The notes beneath the pieces were generated by a model, which was given only the letters and a program-made list of their open reading frames with translations, did not search any database and was not told the origin of the DNA. Positions 30,670-39,200 of a DNA stretch of 56,418 nt are shown here, in pieces. Origin of the DNA: a virus. The stretch covers positions 1 through 56,418 of IMG/VR virus record IMGVR_UViG_3300049595_000896; one strand, given 5' to 3'. Each line of letters begins with the position of its first letter. The stretch's first letter is position 1. The translations under genes were made by a program, and so were the position numbers.

Positions 30670-33110
30670 CACACCCTCATCAGGCTAGTAGGCGTGTCGC
30701 CTACTTGTATGGACCGTACCCGCACATTACCGGTGACACTGAACTCAAACGTGTCGCTGCGGTACCCAGTGGGCAGTCGGAATATATTACTGTCGTTCAA
30801 AGTTGTTGTAAACAAAAGGGATTTGTCCACCCACATATTGAATGTAATCTGGTCCGCGTTGTTCCAAAGTTGTGTGTTTGATTCCCAGTTCGTAAGTGTA
30901 GTGTCCCACACAGAGGTCAGGTTAGTGTAATCTGCGATGACCCGGGCTGCGCCAAAGTTAGTGTAGTCAGCCAATTTGATTACTTTAGACTTCCACTGCA
31001 TAGTAGTAAATGGTTGTTGCAGGCTGTCCCACTCATAGATGGAAGACGCCCCTGCCTGTGTATAATACAATCTTCCGGTAATGTTGTCATACCACGCGGA
31101 CGAGAACGCATAATCAGTATCAACAAAGAATACATTTCTGTCTTCTACCTGCAGAATAAAAGACTTACTTGCCGCCCCTTTTGTGTAGCTCGCAAAATAT
31201 GCATCGCCATAGTAAACAGCTTGTACAGAACTAGGATCAACCGCAGTGTTCCAAGTATCTTGAGAATGTACCTGCCGGGTAACGAGCGTAAGTCCGCCGC
31301 CTGAATACAGAGCGAGCCCATCGTGAGTGGAGTAGACAACGCCATACCCCATATTGACTATGCTTCTGGCGTTAAGGCATGGATACAAAACGTCCATGCG
31401 CGTAAGACCCAGAGTGTCCGGGTTCGAACCGTCCAGAATATAAGGCCATGCATCCGTGAGGATAAGCAGTCGCCCGCTTAGCGTCTCAAGCCCAACTATG
31501 TTGTAGTCTATGGTACGGGCGTACTTGACTGGCCATGCATGCGGTTTAGTAGGTTCAGATATATACAACGTCTTGTTTACAAACCCAACAAGCATGCCGT
31601 TGTTAAACGCTTTGAGCCCCGTGAGACCGGCAGGCGGCGGGTCGTAGTCGTCAGTAGTCAACGACGTCAGAAGAAGCGACGAATCAAAGTTGTCCGTGAA
31701 CGTATAGTTGCTATCGCCCCAGTATTGCGGAGTGGATGTACCCGGAGTTTGGGATACATCATGGAACATTGTAGCGCCGCTATCTGCCTGCGATGCACGG
31801 TCAGTCCCAGTCTGTGAATAGCTGAATGTGTAATCATTAGTTACGGCGGTAACCGTACCTGTAGATATGTTGAAGTCCCCGGCTGGCGCGGTTGCTGGCG
31901 TGGACCCGGTTATCCTGAACTTCGCCCCTACGTAAAGTTCGTGTGGGAACTGTGTTGTTACAGTGCATACGTTCGACGTCCGGGATACAGTTATGACACG
32001 GTTAGGAAACCACAATGTGGTAAGCTTGAAATACTCGGACTCGTTGCCTGCCGTTATGGTACGGTAAAGGTTGACCCCACGTACGAAGTTAGTTCCAGAC
32101 GGTTTTGCTGTAGGTAGATTGGTTATAGTCGCAGTTTCGCCTTCTATGATATACAGATCCGCAGACGGGTCAGACGCGATTGACTCCTCACCCCACGGCG
32201 TAATCCATGTATAAACATACGTCCTTAGCTCTTGCGCCCCGGACAACGTTACCCGGCCTGTCGCAGCAGTGGATGTGATCTCGGGTCCCACGCTAAAGAA
32301 CGTAAATGTAGTCGCGCCAGTTACTGTAATAGTAACATTCGATGCGTTCAGATCGACCCCGGCTATTGAAACCGTGCCGCTATCGTTGCCGATATAATAC
32401 GCCGGTACATCAAAAGCATTAACCCCGGTTACGTTCGCTACATAAGTACCACTAACCGCTTGACCTCCAGTAAAACTAAGGTCCACCAGCGAGCCATTAT
32501 CCAAGCCATGAGCAGTCATGGTAATGAAAATTGTGTCGCCTACTTTACTCCACGTACCTGTTTTATCGCCGTACCCGGTAACGCTGACTGTACTGCCGGT
32601 ACGCAATTCGTGGTTAGTCGATGTCGTTACGGTAACTATATTGGTGCTACTACGACTGATGCTGCTAATTACACGTTCGGTATAAGCAGATTTTGTAGCT
32701 GTGACTTTTGTGGTCGGTAGCGGCAGGCCAAGGTCGTAATACCCTACGGGGAAAGGCTCACTGCCAGTCGTGGCGAGATCGTAGTTGCTGACTTTGGGAG
32801 CGCCATCACCCGTATAATAGAACCGCTGGTCGTTACTAGCGGTGTCGGGAAGCGCTACAATGTCGACGTTTGTAGTCCACGAAAGCCAGCGAAGCGCGCC
32901 CGTACTTGGGTTACGTAATGCATACAGCGTCTTGGTAGTTGTCGCGCCTCGTTCCGTACTGTCTACAACAACGGGGGTAGGGTACGGGATAAGATCCCCT
33001 GAATATAGCTTGCAGTTTGCTGCGACTTGCGCCGCTGTCGCCGGAAGAAGCTCCGGAGATACCCTTGGCATAGTGCCTAGGAAACCTGCTATTTTCAGAG
33101 GATCTGCCAT
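30669..33110 (-). CDS. Tail nozzle / stabilisation protein
   Basis: The product has 813 residues. The N-terminus (IAGFLGTMPRVSPELLP) and the motif DQRFYYTGDGAPKVSNYDL are characteristic of the nozzle proteins of podovirus tails (T7 gp12 and P22 gp10-like stabilisation proteins). Two similar strand-rich inserts, with INVTVT-like runs near 140-270 and 380-430, look like beta domains placed in the propeller. It forms the distal tube through which DNA leaves. Confidence 0.8.
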   Translation of the reverse strand: MADPLKIAGFLGTMPRVSPELLPATAAQVAANCKLYSGDLIPYPTPVVVDSTERGATTTKTLYALRNPSTGALRWLSWTTNVDIVALPDTASNDQRFYYTGDGAPKVSNYDLATTGSEPFPVGYYDLGLPLPTTKVTATKSAYTERVISSISRSSTNIVTVTTSTNHELRTGSTVSVTGYGDKTGTWSKVGDTIFITMTAHGLDNGSLVDLSFTGGQAVSGTYVANVTGVNAFDVPAYYIGNDSGTVSIAGVDLNASNVTITVTGATTFTFFSVGPEITSTAATGRVTLSGAQELRTYVYTWITPWGEESIASDPSADLYIIEGETATITNLPTAKPSGTNFVRGVNLYRTITAGNESEYFKLTTLWFPNRVITVSRTSNVCTVTTQFPHELYVGAKFRITGSTPATAPAGDFNISTGTVTAVTNDYTFSYSQTGTDRASQADSGATMFHDVSQTPGTSTPQYWGDSNYTFTDNFDSSLLLTSLTTDDYDPPPAGLTGLKAFNNGMLVGFVNKTLYISEPTKPHAWPVKYARTIDYNIVGLETLSGRLLILTDAWPYILDGSNPDTLGLTRMDVLYPCLNARSIVNMGYGVVYSTHDGLALYSGGGLTLVTRQVHSQDTWNTAVDPSSVQAVYYGDAYFASYTKGAASKSFILQVEDRNVFFVDTDYAFSSAWYDNITGRLYYTQAGASSIYEWDSLQQPFTTMQWKSKVIKLADYTNFGAARVIADYTNLTSVWDTTLTNWESNTQLWNNADQITFNMWVDKSLLFTTTLNDSNIFRLPTGYRSDTFEFSVTGNVRVRSIQVGDTPTSLMRV

Positions 33111-33113
33111 CGA

Positions 33114-33227
33114 TTACTTTTTCTTCATGCATTTGCCTGCGGCTTTGCATTTCGCAGGGTTCGGGCATCCGGCGCATGGCTTGAATACCATACCGCCTTT
33201 TTTGTAGGGCATAGGTTTGCTTTTCAT
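33114..33227 (-). CDS. Tiny cysteine/lysine-rich protein (37 aa)
   Basis: The product has 37 residues, starting at ATG 33227 after AGAGG at 7 nt, with a start overlapping the Rz1 stop (ATGA), and ending 3 nt before the nozzle ATG. It contains FKPCAGCPNPAKCKAAGKCMKKK, four cysteines in a short basic segment that could bind zinc. Tight packing and good ribosome site make it likely to be real. Function is unknown. Confidence 0.7.
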   Translation of the reverse strand: MKSKPMPYKKGGMVFKPCAGCPNPAKCKAAGKCMKKK

Positions 33228-33511
33228 GGTAGATCCTCTGTACTTCCCCCACACAACTTCTGATAAGTCTCGTTCATAGACACTACGTCTTTTAGAAACT
33301 GGTTATCGTTTGCAACCAACCAGTTAATAGTATCCTCTTTATTAAAATACGCAGGCTCGAACACTTCACAAAAACTAATTGGGTTTGGAGTCTGGGGGTG
33401 CGGATGTACGCAGCCAGCGGTTAGCGATAACAGCGAGATAGTCGTCAGAAGCAGCATCAACCTCTGCATCCACTTCTTTCTTAACCTCTTTGACTTCGCG
33501 GGCAGCTTCAT
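33224..33511 (-). CDS. Rz1: Rz1-like outer-membrane spanin lipoprotein
   Basis: The product has 95 residues. Basic start, hydrophobic segment and lipobox LTAGC (C34), then Pro-rich HPHPQTPNP and a conserved FCEVFEPAYF...NETYQKLC pattern seen in Rz1/LysC-type lysis proteins. GAGGAG lies about 9 nt before the ATG. It overlaps the Rz-like gene by 137 nt in another frame, a typical spanin arrangement. It should pair with Rz to fuse inner and outer membranes at lysis, which implies a Gram-negative host. Confidence 0.85.
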   Translation of the reverse strand: MKLPAKSKRLRKKWMQRLMLLLTTISLLSLTAGCVHPHPQTPNPISFCEVFEPAYFNKEDTINWLVANDNQFLKDVVSMNETYQKLCGGSTEDLP

Positions 33512-33644
33512 TTTTTTCTCTCTCCTCGGCTATGATCTCTTCTTTTTTGCCGGATGCCTTACCTGTCTTAAATATAAATATAGCAGAAAGAACGCCGAAA
33601 AGAGCGGTTATAATTGTAATCACTATATCGGATGGGATGTTCAC
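33375..33644 (-). CDS. Rz: Rz-like inner-membrane spanin
   Basis: The product has 89 residues. One N-terminal membrane segment (IVITIITALFGVLSAIFIF) is followed by a long charged coiled coil (EEIIAEEREKNEAAREVKEV). This is the usual form of i-spanins. It overlaps the holin-like gene by ATGA and the Rz1-like gene out of frame. Confidence 0.85.
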   Translation of the reverse strand: MNIPSDIVITIITALFGVLSAIFIFKTGKASGKKEEIIAEEREKNEAAREVKEVKKEVDAEVDAASDDYLAVIANRWLRTSAPPDSKPN

Positions 33645-33859
33645 TTGAACGCCCCGCGAAGGCCGATACCTACGAGACCCATGTTAACGAGCGCAGCTGC
33701 ACTAAGTCCGGGGAACAGACTTTCCACCATACCAGAAAGCCAGTCCATGCCGGGTACTGCGGTAGCAAACGCGAGTGCAAGACCTGCAAACAGCGGAAAC
33801 ACGGAAGCCCACCAAGTAAGCGACTTAGGCTTGACGTATTTGGATACAGCGTCTTTCAT
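33641..33859 (-). CDS. Putative holin
   Basis: The product has 72 residues with two hydrophobic segments: WWASVFPLFAGLALAFATA and AAALVNMGLVGIGLRGAF. A Lys-rich N-terminus precedes them. Size, topology and position between endolysin and spanin genes fit a class II holin. It overlaps the Rz start by ATGA. Confidence 0.75.
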   Translation of the reverse strand: MKDAVSKYVKPKSLTWWASVFPLFAGLALAFATAVPGMDWLSGMVESLFPGLSAAALVNMGLVGIGLRGAFK

Positions 33860-33868
33860 ATAACTCTC

Positions 33869-34252
33869 CTATTTGTAATGCTTACGATCTAGCTCGAAGT
33901 GCGGGCCGTCTTTGAACGTCCGCCAGTCACCGCCCCAGACAATAGGCACATTAAGTTCAGCGGCTGCTTGCTTTATAGCAGGTGCTATCAACCTGAACAA
34001 CTCCCAGTCCCAACGCACTTTTCCGTCCAGCATAGGGGCTATATCCACTGCGTGACCTGTCAGATGCCGGGAGTTCATCGTCTTGGACGCTCCTGCCTTG
34101 ACGAGATCTGCCTGCCGTTCTTTGGTGCGCAGCCCCTCGGTGATTGTGAAGTCGATGGGAGAAAGCTCCAGCCCGCGCTCCATAACCTTGACCAGATCGG
34201 GGTGCACGCCCTTCAGATTGTTGAGACTACGCATGCCAAACTGAAAAGTCAT
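33869..34252 (-). CDS. Endolysin, M15-type L-Ala-D-Glu peptidase
   Basis: The product has 127 residues. The zinc-peptidase motif SRHLTGHAVD gives H63 and D70, and DGPHFEL gives D115 and H118; this is the VanY/M15_4 pattern of small phage endopeptidases that cut the peptide stem of peptidoglycan. There is no signal peptide, so it needs the adjacent holin to leave the cytoplasm. Confidence 0.92.
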   Translation of the reverse strand: MTFQFGMRSLNNLKGVHPDLVKVMERGLELSPIDFTITEGLRTKERQADLVKAGASKTMNSRHLTGHAVDIAPMLDGKVRWDWELFRLIAPAIKQAAAELNVPIVWGGDWRTFKDGPHFELDRKHYK

Positions 34253-34491
34253 TTGCGTAATGCTTCTTCTATGGAATCAAGTTTGTTAAAAACTGCGCGG
34301 ATCATGTCCCGTATTTCGGTAAGCTCGCGTTCGTGCGCTGTCTTCCTTTCCGCAGCTTCGGCTTTTAAAACCGCAAGATCTGTGTGGTGATCTTGTTGTC
34401 GCTTGTATATAAGCCACACAAACGCGGCGACGGGGGCGACAACCCACTTCATAATTGTTTCGACAAAAGACGCCGCGCTGTCCATAGTCAT
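34249..34491 (-). CDS. Small membrane protein with coiled coil near endolysin
   Basis: The product has 80 residues. One membrane segment (WVVAPVAAFVWLIY) near the N-terminus is followed by a charged coiled coil. It overlaps the endolysin start by ATGA. It resembles small one-span lysis proteins such as pinholins or antiholins, but could also be another membrane accessory. Confidence 0.55.
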   Translation of the reverse strand: MTMDSAASFVETIMKWVVAPVAAFVWLIYKRQQDHHTDLAVLKAEAAERKTAHERELTEIRDMIRAVFNKLDSIEEALRK

Positions 34492-34715
34492 CCCTCAGGA
34501 GGTTGTGGGATAGGTTGTACAGGTATTGGTGGTATGGAAGCCGGGACGGCTGCAGTTGCCATGCTCTGCCAGTACCCGCAAATATTGTAGATGTTTTTAG
34601 CTTCTGCGGCAATCTGAATATGGTGCGAATCAACAGGAGAAACTTTCGTGATCTCCTGTGCTATGGTCCGCACTTCGTCAAGATTGGTAATCAAATCGGC
34701 AAGTAGATTATCCAT
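34488..34715 (-). CDS. Hypothetical protein upstream of lysis genes
   Basis: The product has 75 residues; the stop overlaps the next start by ATGA. It has an acidic helical N-terminus (LLADLITNLDEVRTIAQEI) and a Pro-rich tail (IPPIPVQPIPQPPEG). No membrane segment, no family recognised. It is coupled to the lysis cassette. Confidence 0.6.
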   Translation of the reverse strand: MDNLLADLITNLDEVRTIAQEITKVSPVDSHHIQIAAEAKNIYNICGYWQSMATAAVPASIPPIPVQPIPQPPEG

Positions 34716-34773
34716 AGGAAGGCTCCTTTTTATAATGTTGAATAGTCAGCAGTTCTTCAAGAGTGGGCTTCAC
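34708..34773 (-). CDS. Possible 21-aa micro-gene
   Basis: GTG 34773 is preceded by a strong AGGAGG at 5-6 nt and gives a 21-residue peptide (KPTLEELLTIQHYKKEPSYG after the initiator) whose end overlaps the next gene by 8 nt. The ribosome site has no other purpose in this 68-nt gap. It may be a leader peptide coupling expression of 34488-34715. Short length keeps confidence low. Confidence 0.4.
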   Translation of the reverse strand: MKPTLEELLTIQHYKKEPSYG

Positions 34774-34783
34774 GATAACCCTC

Positions 34784-35251
34784 CTAATGGTTTGTTACGC
34801 CGACATTGCCCGCATGTTCACGCCGCAACTTTGGAGACAGGCCTTTTAACCCTTGCCCGTTCTGTTCAATCCAATTCTGAAACAGGCGCGCAACAGACAG
34901 CGCCAATAATCCCGGCTGCAGGTTTTCTCGCTGCAACAGATCATTGATGATGAACCGGGTCTCCGGCCCTGCACTGTCCATGATGTGCCGTGCGTAGAAG
35001 CCCTGTACGCGCTGCTTCCGCCTTGTTTCGTAATCCTTGACCGCCACAATCCCGCGGGCTGACCATGTCGGTTTCCAGTCCGCCATTTTGATCAAATCGG
35101 CCCGTAGCTTATCTTCTCTGGCTTCCTTTGCCGGACCCGCCGGAAGTGCATCAAGCGATGCTTTCTCACGCGATGCCCAGATACGGATAGCGCAATTTGC
35201 CGGCCTTCCTGCCGCATCGTGATCCGCGATGATCGTATCAAGAACCGTCAT
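34784..35251 (-). CDS. Hypothetical protein at the end of the fibre module
   Basis: The product has 155 residues. It is helical, rich in Ala, Arg and Lys, without signal peptide or membrane segment. The start overlaps the previous stop as TGATG. It is directly after the fibre-associated genes and before the lysis genes. No family is recognised; fibre chaperone or lysis-timing roles are both possible. Confidence 0.55.
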   Translation of the reverse strand: MTVLDTIIADHDAAGRPANCAIRIWASREKASLDALPAGPAKEAREDKLRADLIKMADWKPTWSARGIVAVKDYETRRKQRVQGFYARHIMDSAGPETRFIINDLLQRENLQPGLLALSVARLFQNWIEQNGQGLKGLSPKLRREHAGNVGVTNH

Positions 35252-35973
35252 CAGTAATTGCTCACGTCAATAACAAGGACTATCTGCGCCTCTTCTCCGC
35301 TGATCAGTCCACAGCTGAAATCATCTCCCCGGTACTGATCAAACCAGAGCACAGGTGAAGCATTAGTAGTCAGCGCAGTTCCGTTCAGCTTGAAGCCGCC
35401 AATGTAGTATTGCTGACTGCACTCGTCTGGCGTTGGAATTTTCGGGTCTCCGATCACGCTGGAGGATGACGCATAGCGGCCTGGCCTGACGGTCACGACT
35501 GCGTATGTCTTGCCACTCGCCAGCGTCGTGGATTTATTCCCATCGGCAATGGTCGTCGTGATCTGGTTCGTCGGCTTGAAAGCGCCCCGCGTGGCGGTGA
35601 ATTGCAGCTCGCCCGACGAATTGTAGACCTCAAACCCGACCGTCCCGCTGGTCGTCGGGACGTCAAAAACGTAATAGGTGAAATCCACGTCTGCATCGGA
35701 AAAAACGCGGAAGGTGTAGGTGCTGCCGCTGATATTGACCGCGCCTATAATCAGCCACTGCGTCGTATTTCCATTCAGAGCAATGACCGGGTTCGTGGCC
35801 GAAGAGACGACAATGTCGTAATACCAGTAAGCTTTTGTTCCGTTATAGAGCGTCCCGCTTGAGACCTGCGTCATAGACGTGACGCTTGTCTTGCTGATCA
35901 GCTGGATATTCTTGTACGTGTCGTCTATCTGCAAGACGCCGTTGTCGTTTGTGACCTGCATTCCTACCGGCAT
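35251..35973 (-). CDS. Fibre-associated, strand-rich protein
   Basis: The product has 240 residues. The start MPVGMQVTNDNGVLQID resembles that of the next upstream gene (MPQGLQIWDASGNLIFD), so the two may be paralogs at their N-termini. Strand-rich with many Ser/Thr; last segment contains DDFSCGLISGEEAQIVLVIDV. Proteins of this kind lie at fibre tips or help fibres assemble. It is probably part of host-range determination. Confidence 0.6.
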   Translation of the reverse strand: MPVGMQVTNDNGVLQIDDTYKNIQLISKTSVTSMTQVSSGTLYNGTKAYWYYDIVVSSATNPVIALNGNTTQWLIIGAVNISGSTYTFRVFSDADVDFTYYVFDVPTTSGTVGFEVYNSSGELQFTATRGAFKPTNQITTTIADGNKSTTLASGKTYAVVTVRPGRYASSSSVIGDPKIPTPDECSQQYYIGGFKLNGTALTTNASPVLWFDQYRGDDFSCGLISGEEAQIVLVIDVSNY

Positions 35974-36272
35974 CAGTAAACCCCGTAAATTATGCGGATG
36001 GCGTCAAAAGCCTGCCAGCTGATGTTCGCACCCGATACGGTGTAAGTGACGGTGTCAAAATCCAGAATTGTAGGCGGATCTCCAAGCGTCATTGAAAACG
36101 GCGCGATATACCAGACCGTGGCTCCGGTGTCGTAGCCCGGCACAGTAATCGTCCCGCTACTGGGACTCGGACCAACAGTCTGCGCGCCAGTCTGGCGCCC
36201 GATGGATGACGAAGTGTCAAATATCAAGTTACCGGATGCGTCCCATATCTGAAGTCCTTGGGGCATTACCAA
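35973..36272 (-). CDS. Small fibre-tip/assembly-like protein
   Basis: The product has 99 residues, from ATG 36270-36272, overlapping the fibre gene by 7 nt. N-terminal QGLQIWDASGNLIFDTSSS, strand-rich throughout, C-terminal AIRIIYGVY. The pattern is common in small genes after tail fibre genes. The exact role is unknown. Confidence 0.6.
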   Translation of the reverse strand: MVMPQGLQIWDASGNLIFDTSSSIGRQTGAQTVGPSPSSGTITVPGYDTGATVWYIAPFSMTLGDPPTILDFDTVTYTVSGANISWQAFDAIRIIYGVY

Positions 36273-39200
36273 ATCCCCATTCGGACGCGCAGACGCGTTG
36301 CGTCGTAGACTTCAACAACAGAGTTAGATATTACAATTCTCGCACCTGATGTGCCCGATTGAATTGTGATGCCGCCTGACCCTATATTCAGCGTGCCTAC
36401 GTTTGCAGATTTGATCTTTACGTTTCCGCCCGTCACCTCGAACGGGGCAACGTCAGTAGAACCGTTGAATATCTGAAAAGTATCCGCTGTGAATTTGACG
36501 CTGCTGGTGGTTCCATTGCTCAGCAGCTTCATGCTCGCTATGCGGCCATTGGCATCGACAGTCACACCGTAGGAAGCGGTCAGCTTGCCATCTACAGTAG
36601 CGATGGCAGAGGCGTTGGTGGTGACGCCGGCTTGAAGACTGTTTGAAGATCCTTCTGTCGTGTACGCTGTTGCTACTGACCCGCGTTCCAGTTTTATATA
36701 GTTAAACACTACGTCTTGGTAGCTACCAGACGCAGCCCATTCGCGTTGAAAAACGACCCGTCTACGTACGTATTCGCCGCCGCTTGTCAGAGAGGTTGTT
36801 GTCGAGAATCTTGGGCCGTAACTGTTTAACAGTACATACGGACTAGCATGGATTAGGGTTCCCGATGAATTGAAGAGTTCAATCCGCATCATCGTTCTGT
36901 CGCCCGATACGCCAGTCCCTCCATAGCCTGTCGCAGAAAGTGTATATTGCTGGTTAGTATCTATGTAAGCCGTTGCGCTGTCTTCAAGGTCGTAATAATA
37001 CCACTCCGTTACTGCAGCCCCAGAGGCACGCGCTTTGTAGTAAAACAAACCCCCGAGAGGTTCCCAATTACCCACTCCTATGCCCCCACCCCAACCGGAG
37101 GGAAGTGTGGTAGATAAAGGCTGCGGGTGCGGAAACCGATTGGAGTTGACGTTTACTCTGGCCGTTAGCGTTGTAATCAACGACGTGTTTGCGCTATCGG
37201 CAGTTGCTCTTGCTTCCGCTTCTGTACGTATAGCTGCCTCGGCTATAGTGGACGGGGCAAACATGGCCTCGAACCAATATATGCCAGCGGCCTGAACAGA
37301 TCCAAATCCGTCCCAACCGTTCATCAAAATCATTTCGGCACGGTAAGCATTAGCCGGCGCTGTAAGTTCTTTTTCGTAACGCACAACTCTGTCGGGGTCT
37401 GCGCCTGTTGTTCCATCCGTTCGAGGTGTATTTACAAATGGAATGTTTGTAGCGGAGATATACACACCAGCGTCAGTGAACCATGCAATATATATTCCAG
37501 CGGTTGCAAGCGTACCGCTAGCCCGGGCCACCTGCGCCCCAACCTTATATTTCGACCCCGGAGAAATTCCTCCGAGAATAGTCTGTGCTATTCCGCAATT
37601 TGCACCTGCATTTGCCGTCATATACAGTATGTTGCCCGCCATCCCATACGGCGCAGCTACATGTTGTATAGTTGGCGGTGTCGCAGCCCATAAATACCAG
37701 CCGGACGGTATCGTTCCAGACGTAAACGGTATACGGAAAAACGGGTTTTTAAGTAGCGAGCCGTTGGCATCGGCTCCATCGACGCGAGCCGTAAGCACTG
37801 TATCTGCCGCTGCTCGTGCGCTTGTCTCATTGGCGATGGCGGTAGCGTTATTTGTGATCTGCGCCTGCAGCCCTGTGCCCGGCGTGTTAATCAAGTCAAG
37901 AGCTGTGCGGCCTTCAATCTCGGCCTGCGATGCCGGCCTTATAGCCACTCGGTGGAATGTAATGTCATTGGCGCTTGCTATATTGCCAAGGCCGTTCCAA
38001 TGGGCCATGGCATAAATGAAACTAGTATTAACTCCCGCAGTCGTTACGTTTATCAGTTTGCGGAATTTATAAAGTCTCCCAACAACTCCGTTTCCGGGGG
38101 CTGCACCGGTAGTATCAAGATCGCTAGCAAAGCTCATATTTACACTGCCTTGCAGTCCGTCCACCCCCCAGTTTAAGTGCCCGCCAGCCCCAGAAAAGGT
38201 CCCTGAGTTAAGCGTCACGTCATACTCTAAAACATGCCATCCTTGCGTAACCCTACCACCAACATATTGTTGGAGCCCCCGGTTGAGATTAGCTGTGCCT
38301 GCGATCCTGTATGCGTAGACTTTTGGTGCAATACCTGCGACGCGGTAGCCTGTTTCCCCTCCCTCCCAAGTACTCCAATCATCTGGAACGCCTGTTGTAT
38401 TGGTATATGTTGTGAATGTCGGGTTGCTGTTGATCGCCAAGTCAGACCCGGCCACTCGCGCTGTCAGTGTTGTAGTTGTTGTCGTAAGTGCACTGTCCGC
38501 CGCCGCTCTTGCGTTTGCTTCGGTCGTAATGGCAGCGAACGTACCCGGATCAACAGACCTCTCATACGGACTCAACGCCGTCTGCGAACTGGACACTTTG
38601 CGCAGATATGGTTCGGTTATCTGATATTCGTTGGTCGCAGCAGATGCATAAGCAATTACGTTAAGAGCTACCCGTTCGGCTAAAACGGGCGCTGTAACAA
38701 ACCCGCCAGATCTGGCGTTGTTTGTCATACCATTTACGACTGTAGAAGAAGTTATATAATTTCCTGAAGCATCGTACCAGTCCGCCATCAGACTAGCGCT
38801 GCTACAGTTGGTAAACGAAACATAGGCTGACAATTCCAGTCTTTGCCCGACGCTGCATGGCGTTGCATACGTGTAGCCGACGCCAAGGTTAGACTGATGA
38901 CCAACCGTCATTCCTGTGTTCTGCCGACGGAGAAATCTTTTGCCCGCACTCGTGACAACTGACTTGGAGGCCAAAGAACCAGACTGCGTGTACAGGTTGG
39001 TCCACACCGCATCGATGTTGTCGAAATTACTATCAGGGCAGGCGTTTGCTCCGAACGCCAATCCAGTACCAAAACTTGCGGACAGGTTGGTAATCGACGT
39101 TGCGTTCGCCTGATCTCCGTCCGAAACAGTTTGTTGGAGAGTTGTTATCGTAGCATTTGTAGTTGCTATATCTGTAATTTCTTCGATTAAAAATTCACGT

